NCBI GenBank assembly: GCA_027922465.2
Contig: BQMF02000016.1
Location: 992,001 to 1,056,000 of the forward strand
DNA: 64,000 nucleotides
Direction: 5' to 3'
Source: Turritopsis dohrnii
Lineage: Eukaryota > Cnidaria > Hydrozoa > Anthoathecata > Oceaniidae
Each line of letters opens with the position of its first letter. The stretch's first letter is position 1. Below are positions 1-11,961 of the stretch, piece by piece. Both the position numbers and the translations under genes were made by a program. Under the pieces are notes generated by a model. It searched no databases and was not told the origin of the DNA. It saw nothing but the letters and a program-made list of their open reading frames with translations.

Positions 1-81
1 GCATTTTTATTGAAAAAGTGTGCTTATTTTTATGGAAATGCACTCACTTGCAGTGACTTTTCATCAAATTTGTCCACTGGG
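1..81 (+). repeat. MITE family A, copy 1 (cut by window edge)
   Basis: Short foldback element with core GCATTTTTATTGAAA, then GGAAATGCACTC, then a GCAGTGA tail closing with CACTGGG. It matches nine other copies in the first 23 kb. The left end lies outside the window. Confidence 0.65.
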
Positions 82-1730
82 ATAACAGTTTATTGTCTTT
101 AGGAAAATTTTTATCATGGATTTGTATTCCCTCGTGTTTCATCGTGTTTGATCGTGTATCACTTGTGTTCACTCGTTTCAAAAATAAACTAAAATCCATA
201 TTGCCCGAACTTGCCTGAAATATGAACTTCAAGCCTTTTGTTTGACGCCATCACAAACATAATTAACATAACGGAGATAAAGGCTGGTTTAAACTATGTT
301 GATTTCATTCCGAAAGAACAAATAACGTATACAAGTGTTTGATGACTGCCCAACTATTAAACACTTTTTAAATTGATCTGAAAAATGGCGTTATGCCATT
401 TTTACAGCAGCCATAGGTTTAAGTAATTGCTGTTCTATCCAATTTGGATTTTTAACATTTCTAACTCATGTGGATGTAGTATTATCTAATGAATCATTAA
501 TCTTTGCGTTTGCTCAACCATTTATTTTGAAAGATGTAATAAAAGCCATTTAATCCTCTTTATTTAAAATAATAAATTTTTGTTATTGACATGTTATTTG
601 AAACACGTGCGGTTGAACAAAGTACACATTTGAATTTAATTATTACAATAAATAAATAAATTGTAATTTTCAGATTCGTGTCATTCTTAATTATGCAGCA
701 CTAATTTATGCAGAAATATGGAATGTATTACAAGTACATTGTTTACATATTTGTGTTTAAAATTCACGCTTGCACCACCAAACTTATCATAGATTCGCAA
801 ACGATTCTACAATCACAGATCTATAGATTTTTGGCTTTCATCCTAGAGAGAAGAGTGGTAAGTAAACATATATACATGTTGTGAATTCTGATTTCGTGAC
901 ATAAGTTTATTCGAAAAAACAAAACATTTGTTTTCTGTTACGTACAAGTTATCAAACAACCACGTGGGTTTCGTTTGCATGAAATGGACAACGATATCAA
1001 GTGCCATGTCCATTTCCTCTTGTTAATAGTCCTATCAACTAACTCGTACAGTAATACAGCTACGTTTTGCTTATAAAGAGCGCCTAAATTTCTGAAGTTA
1101 TAAAATGTGCTTTTCGTACTTCCAATGTTTTCGTATGTGTTCCTGTAAGAATGCATAACTAAATACAGTAGAAAGACCTTTTGTTTTTACAAATGTAACG
1201 TTCTTGCGTTGTGAAGAAGGTAGGAGGTACACGACAGCGATATCTAACTTGATGGGGATGACTGTTCTTATTTTTCGAGCCTTTTTGGTCCACTTTTTGG
1301 TGGAATGGAGCGAAAACAATAACTGAAAACAAGTGAACCACACTTTAGTTTTATTTTGCAAGAAAATTTATTCGAACATATTTAAATATATAAAAGAAAT
1401 ACATATATAATGATATATATGTAAGTGTAATCTGCTTAGCTAGTTACTTTAACACAAATATTTTCATCTCGGGAAATTTTCCACTTATAGTTCTACTTTG
1501 ATAACTATCGTGTGAAGATCAGGAACAGAGTTCATTTTTGAGGAGATTTAGTTTAAAGTTTATTTTCGCAGACGTTCTTGGGAAATGTATGTTCCTTTTT
1601 CCATGTTTGCTGTCACGAAGTGAGCAGATTAACAGTGCTCTTGTGTTATTTCTTTGTGTGATTTGATCTCAACATTATAATATCTGTGGGAATCTTCAAT
1701 ATCTTCGCTTGAATGTGTTTACACATCCAT

Positions 1731-1843
1731 CCCGGTGGGTATGATCGCCACTGCGATGAACAGCATTTTAATTGAAATAGCGTGTATATTTCTATAGAAG
1801 TGTACACCTTCGCAGTGATTTTTCAACTAATTTACCTACTGGG
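1731..1843 (+). repeat. MITE family A, copy 2 (near full length)
   Basis: Begins CCCGGTGGG and CACTGCGATG, and ends CTTCGCAGTGATTTTTCAAC followed by CTACTGGG. The CACTGCG and CGCAGTG arms are inverted. This is one of the most complete copies, about 113 bp, and suggests CCCAGT-type termini for the family. Confidence 0.7.
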
Positions 1844-2309
1844 CGTTCCCTAAGCGAGTATTTCGCAAGAATCAGTTAATTTACATAGACCAAACGCTTC
1901 AAGGACAAAACTGACAAAGAAATGAAATTGCTTTTACTATGAGATGAAAATACAAACTGATCCTTGATGGAATTTTTATGAGTTTTTCTGATTCACAGGT
2001 TGTACCTCAGCAATTCCATTATGAAAAGATCTTGAATATTTGGGGTTTTAAGGATTTTCAATCTTTCAATTCTAGGATTAATGATAACCGAAATCAGGTC
2101 AAAGGTTCTAAAGTTATGTGAACACAACCTTTATAAATATTTTCTGTGTCCGTAGTGGAATTTATACGAACCAGTAAAATCTAACCTCACGTAGTTCAAG
2201 TTATTATTATGTAACGCAGCAAAAGGGCTGCCACTCGATAGTAACCCAATATGATATGAGTATTTTTAAGTGAGCCGCAAGTAAAGCCATTATTTATATA
2301 TTTATATAT

Positions 2310-2500
2310 TTCACACATTTGTTCAAGGTGAAGAAAAACAAACAATCACAAGTGGAAACAATAATACTTCTAAAACTTTTATCGGTAGCCTCAGAGAGAA
2401 TTCACATCCTGGAATTTTTTTATCTCACAAGAAAATTCAGGCTCAAGCTATTCTTAATTCTTGATTTGAGCCTCGGGTTGCTCTTATAAAACATTTTTGA
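2310..2500 (+). repeat. Dispersed repeat family G, copy 1
   Basis: Contains GAGAATTCACATC, CAAGAAAATT, AGGCTCA, TTGATTTGAGCCTC and GTTGCTCTTATAAAA in the same order as the segment at about 37310-37470. The AGGCTCA and TGAGCCT parts are inverted to each other. It has no coding capacity and its class is unknown. Confidence 0.6.
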
Positions 2501-3552
2501 ATGACTCATAAAATTCCTTATTGGTTAGCAAAAAGATAACGGCTCCTGTGAATTGTCTATCCAATCTAATCTTTCAGTGGTAATAATATCAAGCATTCCA
2601 GAATTCTCTAGATGTTTATTATACTAATAAGATCAATTCCTATTTTTAAACAAAACAATCATTGATTTGTGCCTACATCGACAAAACGAATGGCTTTATT
2701 GACACTAATGACTTTTTTGTTCGTACATGTAATTTAATTAAGGTGAGTGTGTCTTTGACGCGTCAGTTTTGATGATGCAATAAAGTTGCGGGTTTTTCCC
2801 TCGAATAAGTCATGGTAGATTTCTCTATTAAAAATATCTTTGATGCAAATGTTGGGACAACTTTGAAATTTACTTTTGAGTTGCGTATCAAATGTTAATT
2901 TTAAGGTAAGAAATACGCTATTTGTTATTGTTCTATTTTGTGTTTTTCATTTGAACTTCTAGGATGACAGGCCTAAAGTACTTAAATTATTTTGAAGTTA
3001 CTGACGATAAGGTTTTTTTATGTAAAGCATAGAGTTTAAATACACATCATTTGAAAAGAATTTCCACCCATCCCGATGTGCACGTTGTCAGATATTATTG
3101 TGGTATTGCATGACCATGCAAGAAAGCAACTTGAATTCCTGTGCATCCCTTGAAACAAAATATTTTGATTGTGATTCGTCATGACAACGTTCAAACACAT
3201 CATGTTAGAACTCTAATTCAATGTCTAAAAAATTCATTTAGGTAGTAAGTCCAAGCTATGCTAAGAAACTGAGAACTTTTATGATATGAGCTTAACTTTA
3301 AGGAATTGTGAAGTTTGTTTTCGGTGAAATACTTCGAAATCCCAGATTACGATGAATCTGTAAGAAGTTTGTTTCATAAAAGATGAATTTAAAAATGTCT
3401 AAACGTAGTGATCTATTTTTTTTTTTTTGATCTATTTGTTCCCTTGTTTTTTTTACTTTCTTGTGAAATTAGGGGTGACGTAGGTATCAAGGATTTGAGA
3501 AGCTTTGTATTTTTGATTTGTATGTAGCTAAGGAATACACAGTGTCTGTTAA

Positions 3553-3768
3553 AGATAATGAACTGTTATATGTAGAGCTGAGGGTTACACTATGCTGGTG
3601 CCAGTAGAAATAGAACAATTGAGAAATGGTCTGCGAACAAGCAGCTGTTTATTATTAACAAAGCGCTTAAACAAAGTAAAAAAATGATTGGCCCTCTCGT
3701 GGAGATTATCTCACAAGAAAGGTGCTGACACAATTTTTTCTCGACCTAATGATAGTAGCTACATTATC
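3553..3768 (+). repeat. TTAA-flanked MITE, family B, full copy
   Basis: A 216-bp element with ends AGATAATGAAC and CATTATCT, flanked by TTAA at 3549-3552 and 3769-3772. The interior carries AGAAATAGAACAATTGAGAA and ATTGGCCCTCTCGTGGAGAT, found again at 7915, 11400 and 27010. TTAA target duplications are typical of the piggyBac and Kolobok superfamilies. No protein is encoded. Confidence 0.65.
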
Positions 3769-4890
3769 TTTAAGTAACATAATTAGTTCAAAAGGAAGAA
3801 GTAAAACTCCATCTACATACCTATTTCTTATAGGAATGTAGTAGCTAAGTAAATAAGAGTCCTTGGGCTTTCATCTGTAAACGCTAGGTCACCCACTTAC
3901 CACCAGAGAAACATATGGCATTACTCTAACTTTCACGAAGGTCAGTGTGCACTTCAAACTAATGGGCGGACTCGAAAACAGGTTGAAGTGGAATTACTCG
4001 AAGATACTATCAACACTAAAGAACACTGTACCATTAAAGCTGGATGCTCGACACTTAAATCCCATTTTTGAATTAAGGGCTGTAAGCAGAATTCATTGGT
4101 CTTATCAAAATCGTGTATAGCAAAAAAAGGGATGGGGAGGAATGAAGAATTTCTATGGTGAAGATTTGCGCTTAAGCATTTGGGCCAAGAATGGATTAAT
4201 ATAAAAATTATCTTGATCTCGCTTTCTAGAAACATATTATACACATGATCTATTTTACAGTATTATTTTGACGTTTTGATAACATTTATTAACATCCAAG
4301 CATTTCAGAAATGGCACATTCAGGTTGAGCCTAGACACGACACAGATTCGCTTATCCATTTAATCATCGAATTAACTCGACTCTTGTATAAGTTTTGGTA
4401 CTTTTTTGAAGCTAATCTGTCTTTATAGAGATTCGTGTTTCAAATCAAAAAGTATTCTATATTTCTAATAAATTGTACTTAGCGCTAAATCTCTAAGTTT
4501 ACTTAATAAAGTGAAAATGGTTAGCGAGAGTTATTTATCAAGCTTGATCGTAATTTTATTGACTGTGTAAAATAAAATCGAAATATATAATGATAAGAAA
4601 ACATAAAAAAGACTATGCAATTCATATCACTACTGCTTCCAACGGATAAAATTTTCGTGTTTATAGATTTTAGAGACCTTTATTAAGTTATAAAGTAATG
4701 AAATCGGTGAAACAACGAATTGTATAAAAACGAAGTTAAATTAATATGAAACCCACAATTCAGTGCTTAAACAGAAATTTCGAGGAAAATTCGGGGAAAG
4801 GTCTAGTCAGCTGTGATTGAATACTGCTGACATTAGCACATTACAATCCTAAATTCTATTTATAGCAGTTTATTATTTTTATGATTGGGA

Positions 4891-4930
4891 ACGTGATAAT
4901 TTACGTGATAATTTACGTGATAATTTACGT
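4891..4930 (+). repeat. 12-bp tandem repeat, about 3.3 copies
   Basis: The unit ACGTGATAATTT is repeated three times without change, then a partial fourth copy. It lies about 230 bp upstream of the TNFR-like start codon. Confidence 0.8.
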
Positions 4931-5161
4931 ATGTATGATAGAAATGTACTTGATTTTTCAACCAATTTGGGTTGATCAAGTGAAAAACGAACAGGTGGTA
5001 ATTATGATGCCAACTTTCCAAAAAAAAGGTTTATTTAATATAAAAAGATTAAAATCATTTAAATACCAGAGCCGATTTTCTCTGCATGAAACTTCTACGT
5101 TTTTGTTTTTTCCATTTTTAGATTTCCTGAAAAATCAGGAACAAAGTATAAAATTTTGACA

Positions 5162-6814
5162 ATGCATCCTATTCTGTTCTTTGCTGTATTAGTTGTTGAA
5201 GCTAATGGAGATTGTGGGGTAAGTATATACGTGCATTGAGCATTTCAAAATTACGTTCAAAACAGAAAAGACATTTGCAAAGACGTTTTGAACGGGTTTT
5301 GTTTTTCAAAACTGAACTTTCTCTCTTTCCGTTAAAACATGAGTGGTGTTTATTTCCTCGCTTTGCAAGCGTGTTTGCCTTTAGTAGTAGTTTAATTCCA
5401 GTTGAAAAGCTAGACTATTTCAATCTCATCCCCAGGGCTTTCTTGCCTTTCCGATACTGCAAAGTTCGAAAATGTCAGAAGGGGGATGGGGACAAGCCTG
5501 AAACTACCGAAGAAGAATGCTGCTGATGAAGACATATTTGAACTTAAAAAGTAACAGATAAACATGAAATATTGAGAGACGTGTAGCATGGTTGCAGTTC
5601 AATAGTACTTACGTTCTGCTCGGGATGTAGCGAGGTCAATCAGTCTACTCAATGTACTTTAATCTAGCACTCAGCTGGAGAGCGGGATTTATGTCTAAGA
5701 GGCTTGTCTAATTGGGCGGATGGCGTCAGTACACTGCTTCCATAGCCAAAAAGAGATTTTATCCCTAGAACCTTCTTCACATTATTTTATGTCAATTTTT
5801 TGTTTAGAGTGATGAATATTTCCATGGCAACAGTTGCAGACGTTGTACCCGATGCATTAGGCATCAACATATGGTGAATGATTGTACGGGGACATCAGAT
5901 CGTGTGTGCCAATGCCCACCAGGAAGATATCTGGATACAAGGCTTATGTATTGTCAATACTGTCGCACGTGTGAACGCGATTACAAAATGGTTTCCAAGT
6001 GCACTGCTAACGAAAACACGAAATGTGTGAGATGTCCACTGGTAATATTAAATTCCTTTGCGCCTTATTTGTTTACTAAGCAATTGATATTTTCTCGAAA
6101 AAAAATTTGTTTCTTTCTAAAACTTGTCAGAAGTGTAACAAATATTTGGATTTGATTGGTTATTTGAAAATTTTGAAAATGTTAAACGATTATTAAGTGT
6201 TGAATTTTTCTACAGGGATTTTACTTAAACTTTGACAAGTTGAGAGTACGTTCATTCAAATAAGTATCTCCCAAAAAACGTCAAAAAATACAGTGTGGTG
6301 AAGTGCATTTCCATTGAAATGGTGTGTGACTTTCTATAATAAATGCACTCTTCCGCAGAGATTTTTCAACAAATTTGTGTTGTTAAGGATTAAGACGTCA
6401 TGTCAAATTATTGATGTCAGGAGTAAAAATCTGAGATGATACTTTTATGGTCTTGAAAAACCTTTAATAAATATTTTGGAAAAACATTTTTATGCAAGGC
6501 TGCGTGTTCTTTGTTTTTAGGGTCACACTTCACCTGGAAATAACAGCTTGACTTGCACAAAAATTAATAAGAATGGTTAGTTAATACTCTTATGTATTGC
6601 GATATATGATGATGTATTTGTTTATCACTTCGAAGTTGTCAAATGCGTGTGAAATGAAGGCTTTTGGTAAACTCAAAGTCCTTTTGCTATGCAACATGAA
6701 CATGTTCAGAAGCATAATACATAGACATATTGTTTTTCAGGTGCAGGAAGGCTGGATATGGGCTGGATTCTTGGGTTCTCGTGTCTTTTCACGCTATCAT
6801 GTTTGTTCCTGTGA
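5162..6814 (+). CDS. Small TNF-receptor-like protein, secreted or GPI-anchored, five exons
   Basis: Exons: 5162-5218, 5808-6041, 6216-6245, 6521-6575, 6741-6814 (450 nt, 149 residues plus stop). All junctions have GT/AG and keep frame. Residues 1-16 are a hydrophobic signal peptide. About residues 18-95 form two TNFR-type cysteine-rich domains (CRRCTRC, CQCPPGRY, YCRTCERD, KCVRC), with the CxCPPGxY...CxxCxxC spacing of the family. The chain ends with a small-residue stretch (NGAGRLDMG) and about 15 hydrophobic residues directly before TGA. That fits a GPI-attachment signal; no cytoplasmic tail or death domain is encoded. TNFR ectodomains bind TNF-family ligands, so a decoy or co-receptor role is possible but inferred. 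The 30-nt third exon and the junction at 6575/6741 are the least certain parts. Family A repeat lies in intron 3. Confidence 0.78.
6291..6380 (+). repeat. MITE family A, copy 3, inside TNFR-like intron 3
   Basis: Shares GAAGTGCATTT, CATTGAAATGGTGTGT, ATAATAAATGCACTC and CGCAGAGATTTTTCAAC with the other copies. The outer CCCAGT ends are degraded. Confidence 0.65.
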
Positions 6815-7914
6815 AGGATTGGTCTGTACCGATACATCCATTAGTTGTTCTCTTCTATACGTTTTATCCATGGACATGAAAACTTTTATAATTTTAGATT
6901 TTATAAATCTTGATGGTCCAAATTTTTATAGAAATTATATATATATATATATATAATACATTTTCCATATTGTACATTTTGTAAATAATTTTTAAGTTAG
7001 ATAATAGATAGTCCAGCGTTCAGTTCTTCTTCATTGGTTTATATCACCTTCTTATAAAACCATCACATCTTGAATGCAAAAAATGGTTGTTTGACTATTA
7101 TCCACCAAAACTTAATTATCCACCAAAACTTAACTGAATTCAAGCGATGTTAGGGAGACAGGATGTAAAATTATTTTGGGAAGTTTGTATTCTACAGAGA
7201 AGAATCCTAGTAACTGCAACCAATCTATCACTTTCACTTTCACATTTCGAACTGTTGAAATTTCACAGCACCAACACAGGATCCAATTATCGGAAGTCCT
7301 ATTTCTGAGCATTCAAATACATGCCATATCTTCCAATACAATTCTATATGTATCAACCTCGTATATACTCCGCCGTCCTATACATCAAAAAGCCAAGAAA
7401 CCCTGGGTACAAGTTTGCTTCCTTAGGTTCAAATTTTCATAAAAGCTATATACCCCAAAGACTGCATAACTCGTGGAAATTCGCTTTTACGGCAACAGTT
7501 TCGTTTTACGGCAACAGTTTTAAGGTACATACGAAAATCACTGTATAAAAAACGAGGAGGAACTTGATTTTTGTATTAACTATTGTTAGTATATAAGTAT
7601 AAAGTCTAGTACATTGTAATCACTACATAGAGCGTACAACCTACTACTACAACAGCCTAGTGCAACAATTTTAAAAAATGAAAATTTCATGTTGCTGATT
7701 TATCTAAGATTCTGGTAGTACTGTTGCTTAACTTTTCGAGAACATTTAACAATGTTGCTTATAAACGTGTACGCTGTAATATCGTGAAACAAGTAGCCTG
7801 GTCTCTCTAAAAGCTTCCATCATAAATTTCATAGTTACTCATAAGGACCAACCCTTAAGTTAACAACAAGTTCGCGCACATATTTTCAACAGGTTCTCGT
7901 AGATATCATCTTAA

Positions 7915-8044
7915 AGATAATGATCTGTTATATGTAGATCTGAGGGTTGCACTATGCTGATGCCAGTAGAAATAGAACAATTGAGAAATGGTCTGCGAAC
8001 AAGCAGCTGTTTATTATTAACAAAGCGCTTAAACAAAGTAAAAA
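7915..8044 (+). repeat. MITE family B, copy 2, right part replaced
   Basis: TTAA at 7911-7914 is followed by AGATAATGATCTG, then the family B interior up to AAACAAAGTAAAAA. It then diverges into unrelated sequence, so the right end is missing or swapped. Confidence 0.6.
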
Positions 8045-8210
8045 CAAGATTCGCAAAAATGCGACTATATATTTCCCCAGAGTGGCGAAACTTTTGCCAA
8101 TTATTGTGTGTACATTGATAACCATAAGAAAAATATGCATCATTAAATAACTAAAATGGTATACCATCAATGTCATACTCAGATAAAAATGTTGTCCTTA
8201 CTAATCAGGG

Positions 8211-8662
8211 TAGAATTGAATTTAAGGACAGCTTTATACAGCCGCATAATCGCCGTGTCGAATTAAATTACTTTAATTCGGGTAAAATTCGACAAAAATG
8301 CGACAGTCACTTTATACAGGTTTTGTTGCCGCATATCAAATTCGACATCACTTTAGACAGCCGCATAAATGTCGAATAAATTTATCATCGTGTGTTTCTT
8401 ACACGCTGTCCACTACTTTCATGCACTTTTTTCACAAAGTTCAATCAAGCTGTTATTAAATTCGACGATTATGCGGCTGTATAAAGTGATGCCGAATTTA
8501 TGTCGAAGATTGCCGTTTTATTCGACAAACTCTGCTGAACTTAATTCATTATGTCGCACTTAATTAAATTTTCACTTTATACAGTCGAATTTACGTCGCA
8601 TTTAATAAAGAGTTTAATTCGACGCGGCGATTATGCGGCTGTATAAAGCTGTCCTAATTCCA
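8211..8662. repeat. Foldback element, family C
   Basis: The arms at about 8211-8275 and 8605-8662 are reverse complements; both contain GACAGCTTTATACAGCCGC and ATAATCGCCG. The interior repeats TTCGAC, GCGGCTGTATAAAG and ATGCGAC many times in both orientations. This is typical of a non-autonomous DNA transposon with subterminal repeats. A deletion derivative is at 15700-15845. Confidence 0.7.
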
Positions 8663-9479
8663 CAAAACAACTTATTTTGAACTTATTAAGAAATGAAGAT
8701 GTTCATGGTCAAATGATAAGGTTTCTCTTATAAATTTTGCTGAGTAATACTTTCCCTTAAACAACTAAATATCAACAACCGCACCAATGTGTAAGGCAAT
8801 TTTAGCATAAAAAAACATGACAAAAAAAGCTTGACATCCTTTATACCATAAAATCACGACAAAACAATGTAATTCAACAGAAGACACTTGCACTTGCTTT
8901 TTGTAACTCAGATAAAATCTTACAACATTATACAATCAAATTTGTATACAGATTTAAAAAAGAAGAAAAGAAAATTGTCAAACCTAATTTTAATACTAAA
9001 GTATATATTAAAAATACTTTGAGGTAGACATATAAGCAAATAACTATAACCATAAGAAAGATATTGGCAAAGAACTCAATACCAGTTAGTAGAGTCAAAG
9101 TAAATACTCATTTATTTAAAATTAAAAACATAAAAATACATGACTTTAAGTTTCATGCATATCGCAATCATCAGATGTATAAAATATTGATGTATAAAAA
9201 TAACTACCAAAAGCAATTAAAAGCACTTCAATTAGCTCTTCAAATTTGGACAGAAGAGTTATTTTTATTTTAAAGTGACAATTTATAAAATTGAATTCAA
9301 GTATTCAGAATAAACATTTCTGTTCAAAAAAATATGTGCACACCCATTATTTATTATTTGATAAAAATGACCATTGTAAATCCCAAATGAAAAAAAACAA
9401 CAGATTTCGGTACTGAAAATAGACTACACATCCATAACCAAATCACTAAAAAGCTGAAAGTAGAAGTTTCGTGTTCTGG

Positions 9480-10890
9480 TTTGATTTGATTTACAGATTG
9501 TTTGTTGGATTGTGCTTTGATTTATATATATACGTTTGTTGTTTGTGTAAGGAAAACTGACAGTATATACATACATCAAGTTTTCCAAAAATATCATATA
9601 CCGTAAAGCGGGGTGACTTCGATCAGCGGGGTGACTTCGATCAGTAAAAATAAACTGTTTAAACTCTGAAATTAAAGTGCGTTTTTCACATTTTTTAAGA
9701 TTTTCATTTAGATTCTTATTGTAAAATATCATCAGAGTCGTCTTCAAGCGTAACAATCAATTTCTTCCGAAATTAACGACGAAAAACATCAAAATTTTCA
9801 CCGCTCACATTGGTCATCACTCTACGCCGTATTCAAGAGTTTAGCCTGGACATTTTTGGTACATATGTGAAGTATAGAGGCTGAATGTAAAGAAAATTGT
9901 AATATGTCTGAAAGAAATTCTGTTCTTCACCGCTATATTCTGTTTTTCTTTTCCTTATTCCTTTATCGATAATATCGTGTTTATAAAAACACGAAAAAAC
10001 CGAATGTTTTATATCGTTATAAGTTACATCTTCGCAAGAACTTCGTGAAAAGTCGTCGTATCTCATGGGAGATTTAATGACTTACCGAAGAAATTTTAAT
10101 AAGCGTGCTCTTTCCCCATGATGATAGATCTCAAAAATTTTGTTTGAGATACAATGAAATTTCAATGATAATTTCGTTTCGTATTAACGAGGGTCACACA
10201 TGTGTGAACGTCGTAAATATCTTTTGTTTTACTAACATTTGCTGATCTTTTACGGTCAAACATTTACCGCGGATGACAAATGGTGGTCTGTTAATATTGT
10301 AATAATGGCGCTTTAAAAACATTGTCAAATATAATTATAAGTAATTTGGCGCTTCTCATAAGCTGATCGAAGTCACCCCATTATCGATATTGTCGTTTTC
10401 TTGGAAAGATCAGGTTATTTCTCTGGAATTACAAGTTTAGTTAATGTGAAATTTTGCACTGAAATAGAAGAAATATGTAATGTAATGATTCCAAAGTTTC
10501 AGAAGTAATGGTTGAGTATTTCGGAAGATACTTTTAAAATAGTGGCAAAATTGATCGAAGTCACCCCGCTTTACGGTATATATATACAGTATCAAAATAG
10601 TATAGGTGATCATGGAATTAATCCATAGTAAATTATGTTTCTGTTGTAAGATTAAATGACTATCCCCAGGGAAGCACATTTTTCGACCAGATTCGATTCT
10701 TTCAAGTTATTTGTGTCTCGATCTTTCTGTTATTATACGTAATTGGTTTTCTGACGTTCTTATTGCATATACGACATCACATTTTTACTTGCTTTTTTAC
10801 TAATGTACTTTTTGAATTAACACTGGTTGAACTGGTTGTTCTCCACATAAAAAAGGTTTCCTTCTATTATAGCTGTACATCATATATGTG
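9480..10890. repeat. Repeat family E, copy 1, split by element D
   Basis: The flanks of element D match 48345-48575: GTTTGTTGTTTGTGTAAGGA and AAATATCATATA on the left, CAGTATCAAAA and GACTATCC and TTCTTTCAAGT on the right. Its right end at about 10838-10885 (TTCTCCACATAAAAAAGGTT) is the inverse of the left end of the 48-kb copy. The family therefore appears to have inverted termini. No protein seen. Confidence 0.6.
9601..10576. mobile_element. Non-autonomous TA-flanked element D
   Basis: Terminal inverted repeats begin CCGTAAAGCGGGGTGACTTC and end GAAGTCACCCCGCTTTACGG, flanked by TA at 9599-9600 and 10577-10578. The 18-bp AGCGGGGTGACTTCGATC unit is duplicated at the left end, and a partial inverted copy lies at about 10362. 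About 976 bp, with no transposase. TA flanks suggest Tc1/mariner-type mobilisation, an inference. A related locus at 48461 shows the uninterrupted target. Confidence 0.75.
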
Positions 10891-11399
10891 CTTTCAGTTC
10901 ACATTATATCAGGACGTAAAATACAAATAAATCTTCAGCCTGTATTGATAATGAATTTTCGCCTTTGCACTCAAAACACAGCTTCAGTGTTTTGCTGTTC
11001 CAAGCATTTAATTACCAATCATCATCAATCATAGCATTTATTTTTGTCATCAACAAAAACAAAACAATATTTTTCTGTTTTTTACACGTTTCTTCAAAAG
11101 TTTTTACGAAACCTTTTAAGACAATACTGAACTAAAACGATTTATTTCCATCACTTAACGTTGAATTCTCTTGAATCATTTTAAAAGCTAGTAGGAAAAT
11201 CAAAAATCTTCTACAGTCCATCCGCACTGACTGAAAAAACATGGCGTCTACTTGACTGTAGACTAGCCTCTATTCTTATCTACTTTGGCGGCTAGGTGAA
11301 AATTACATTCTGAACCGCGGCTATAAAAGTGAACGGAGAAGAAGGAGGAGAAGGAAAATGCCGGTTTTAACATATATTTCGCCCTATGGGGAAATATAT

Positions 11400-11488
11400 A
11401 AAAATGATTGGCCCTCTCGTGGAGATTACCTCACTAGAAAACTGCTGACACACTTTTTTCTCGACCTTATAATAAATAGTTCATTATC
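11400..11488 (-). repeat. MITE family B, copy 3, one end only
   Basis: Contains ATGATTGGCCCTCTCGTGGA, GCTGACACAC and TCTCGACC, ending AGTTCATTATCT before TTAA at 11489-11492. The other half is missing. Confidence 0.6.
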
Positions 11489-11635
11489 TTTAACTTGACA
11501 GTTCACCTTGTCTTCATTGTTAAAAATCATATATTTAAGTTACCACAACTCGTTTTCTCAAAACAAACAAACATAACAACAAACTTGTCAACACTAGCAA
11601 CACATTGACGTTGTTTCTTATGAGAGCCTTCGCAT

Positions 11636-11730
11636 CACTGCGAAGGAGTTTGTTTCTATGAAAATATACACACTATTTCAATAAAAATGCTCTTTGTCAC
11701 AGTTACTTTTGAGTGATTTTGATCACTGGG
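11636..11730 (-). repeat. MITE family A, copy 4
   Basis: Opens CACTGCGAAGGAGTT, carries ACACTATTTCAATAAAAATG and GTCACAG, and closes with GATCACTGGG. It is inverted relative to copies 1-3. Confidence 0.7.
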
Positions 11731-11961
11731 TTGTAATTGATTACGTCAGTAATCCAATATGTCACACAACTATGAGCGTCATGTATATTGACGTTTGCAC
11801 TTTTTGTTGTTATTTTGTCAAGGGTTAAATAAAATAAACAATAAAACCACTGAGTCGACAGTTATCAGGTGGAAAAGTAAACAGTCGTTTTGGATTTTAA
11901 AACGTTTGACATCAATGCTGTTCGAAGTAGTTTAAGAAGTATTTCAGAGAAAAAAGACATC

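Larger units (their letters stand above)
82..5161. other. Gene-free stretch with transposon remnants
   Basis: No coding exon with a recognisable product was found on either strand. The DNA is AT-rich with stops in all frames. It holds the separately listed family A, family B and family G repeats and a 12-bp tandem repeat. Short open frames here have no start context, splice partners or family resemblance. Confidence 0.6.
6815..11961. other. Gene-free stretch dominated by DNA-transposon remnants
   Basis: No coding exon recognised. It contains an (AT)n run at about 6936-6956, a duplicated TTTTACGGCAACAGTTT at about 7485-7520, and the listed family B, C, D, E and A repeats. The last 100 bp before 11962 are AT-rich and could hold the promoter of the integrin-like gene, but no clear TATA box was chosen. 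Confidence 0.55.

Noticed and set aside
6597..6956. 119-codon plus-strand frame near the end of the TNFR-like gene
   Set aside because: It mixes intron 4 with exon 5 in a frame other than the one continuing the cysteine-rich domains; the spliced frame ends at 6814.
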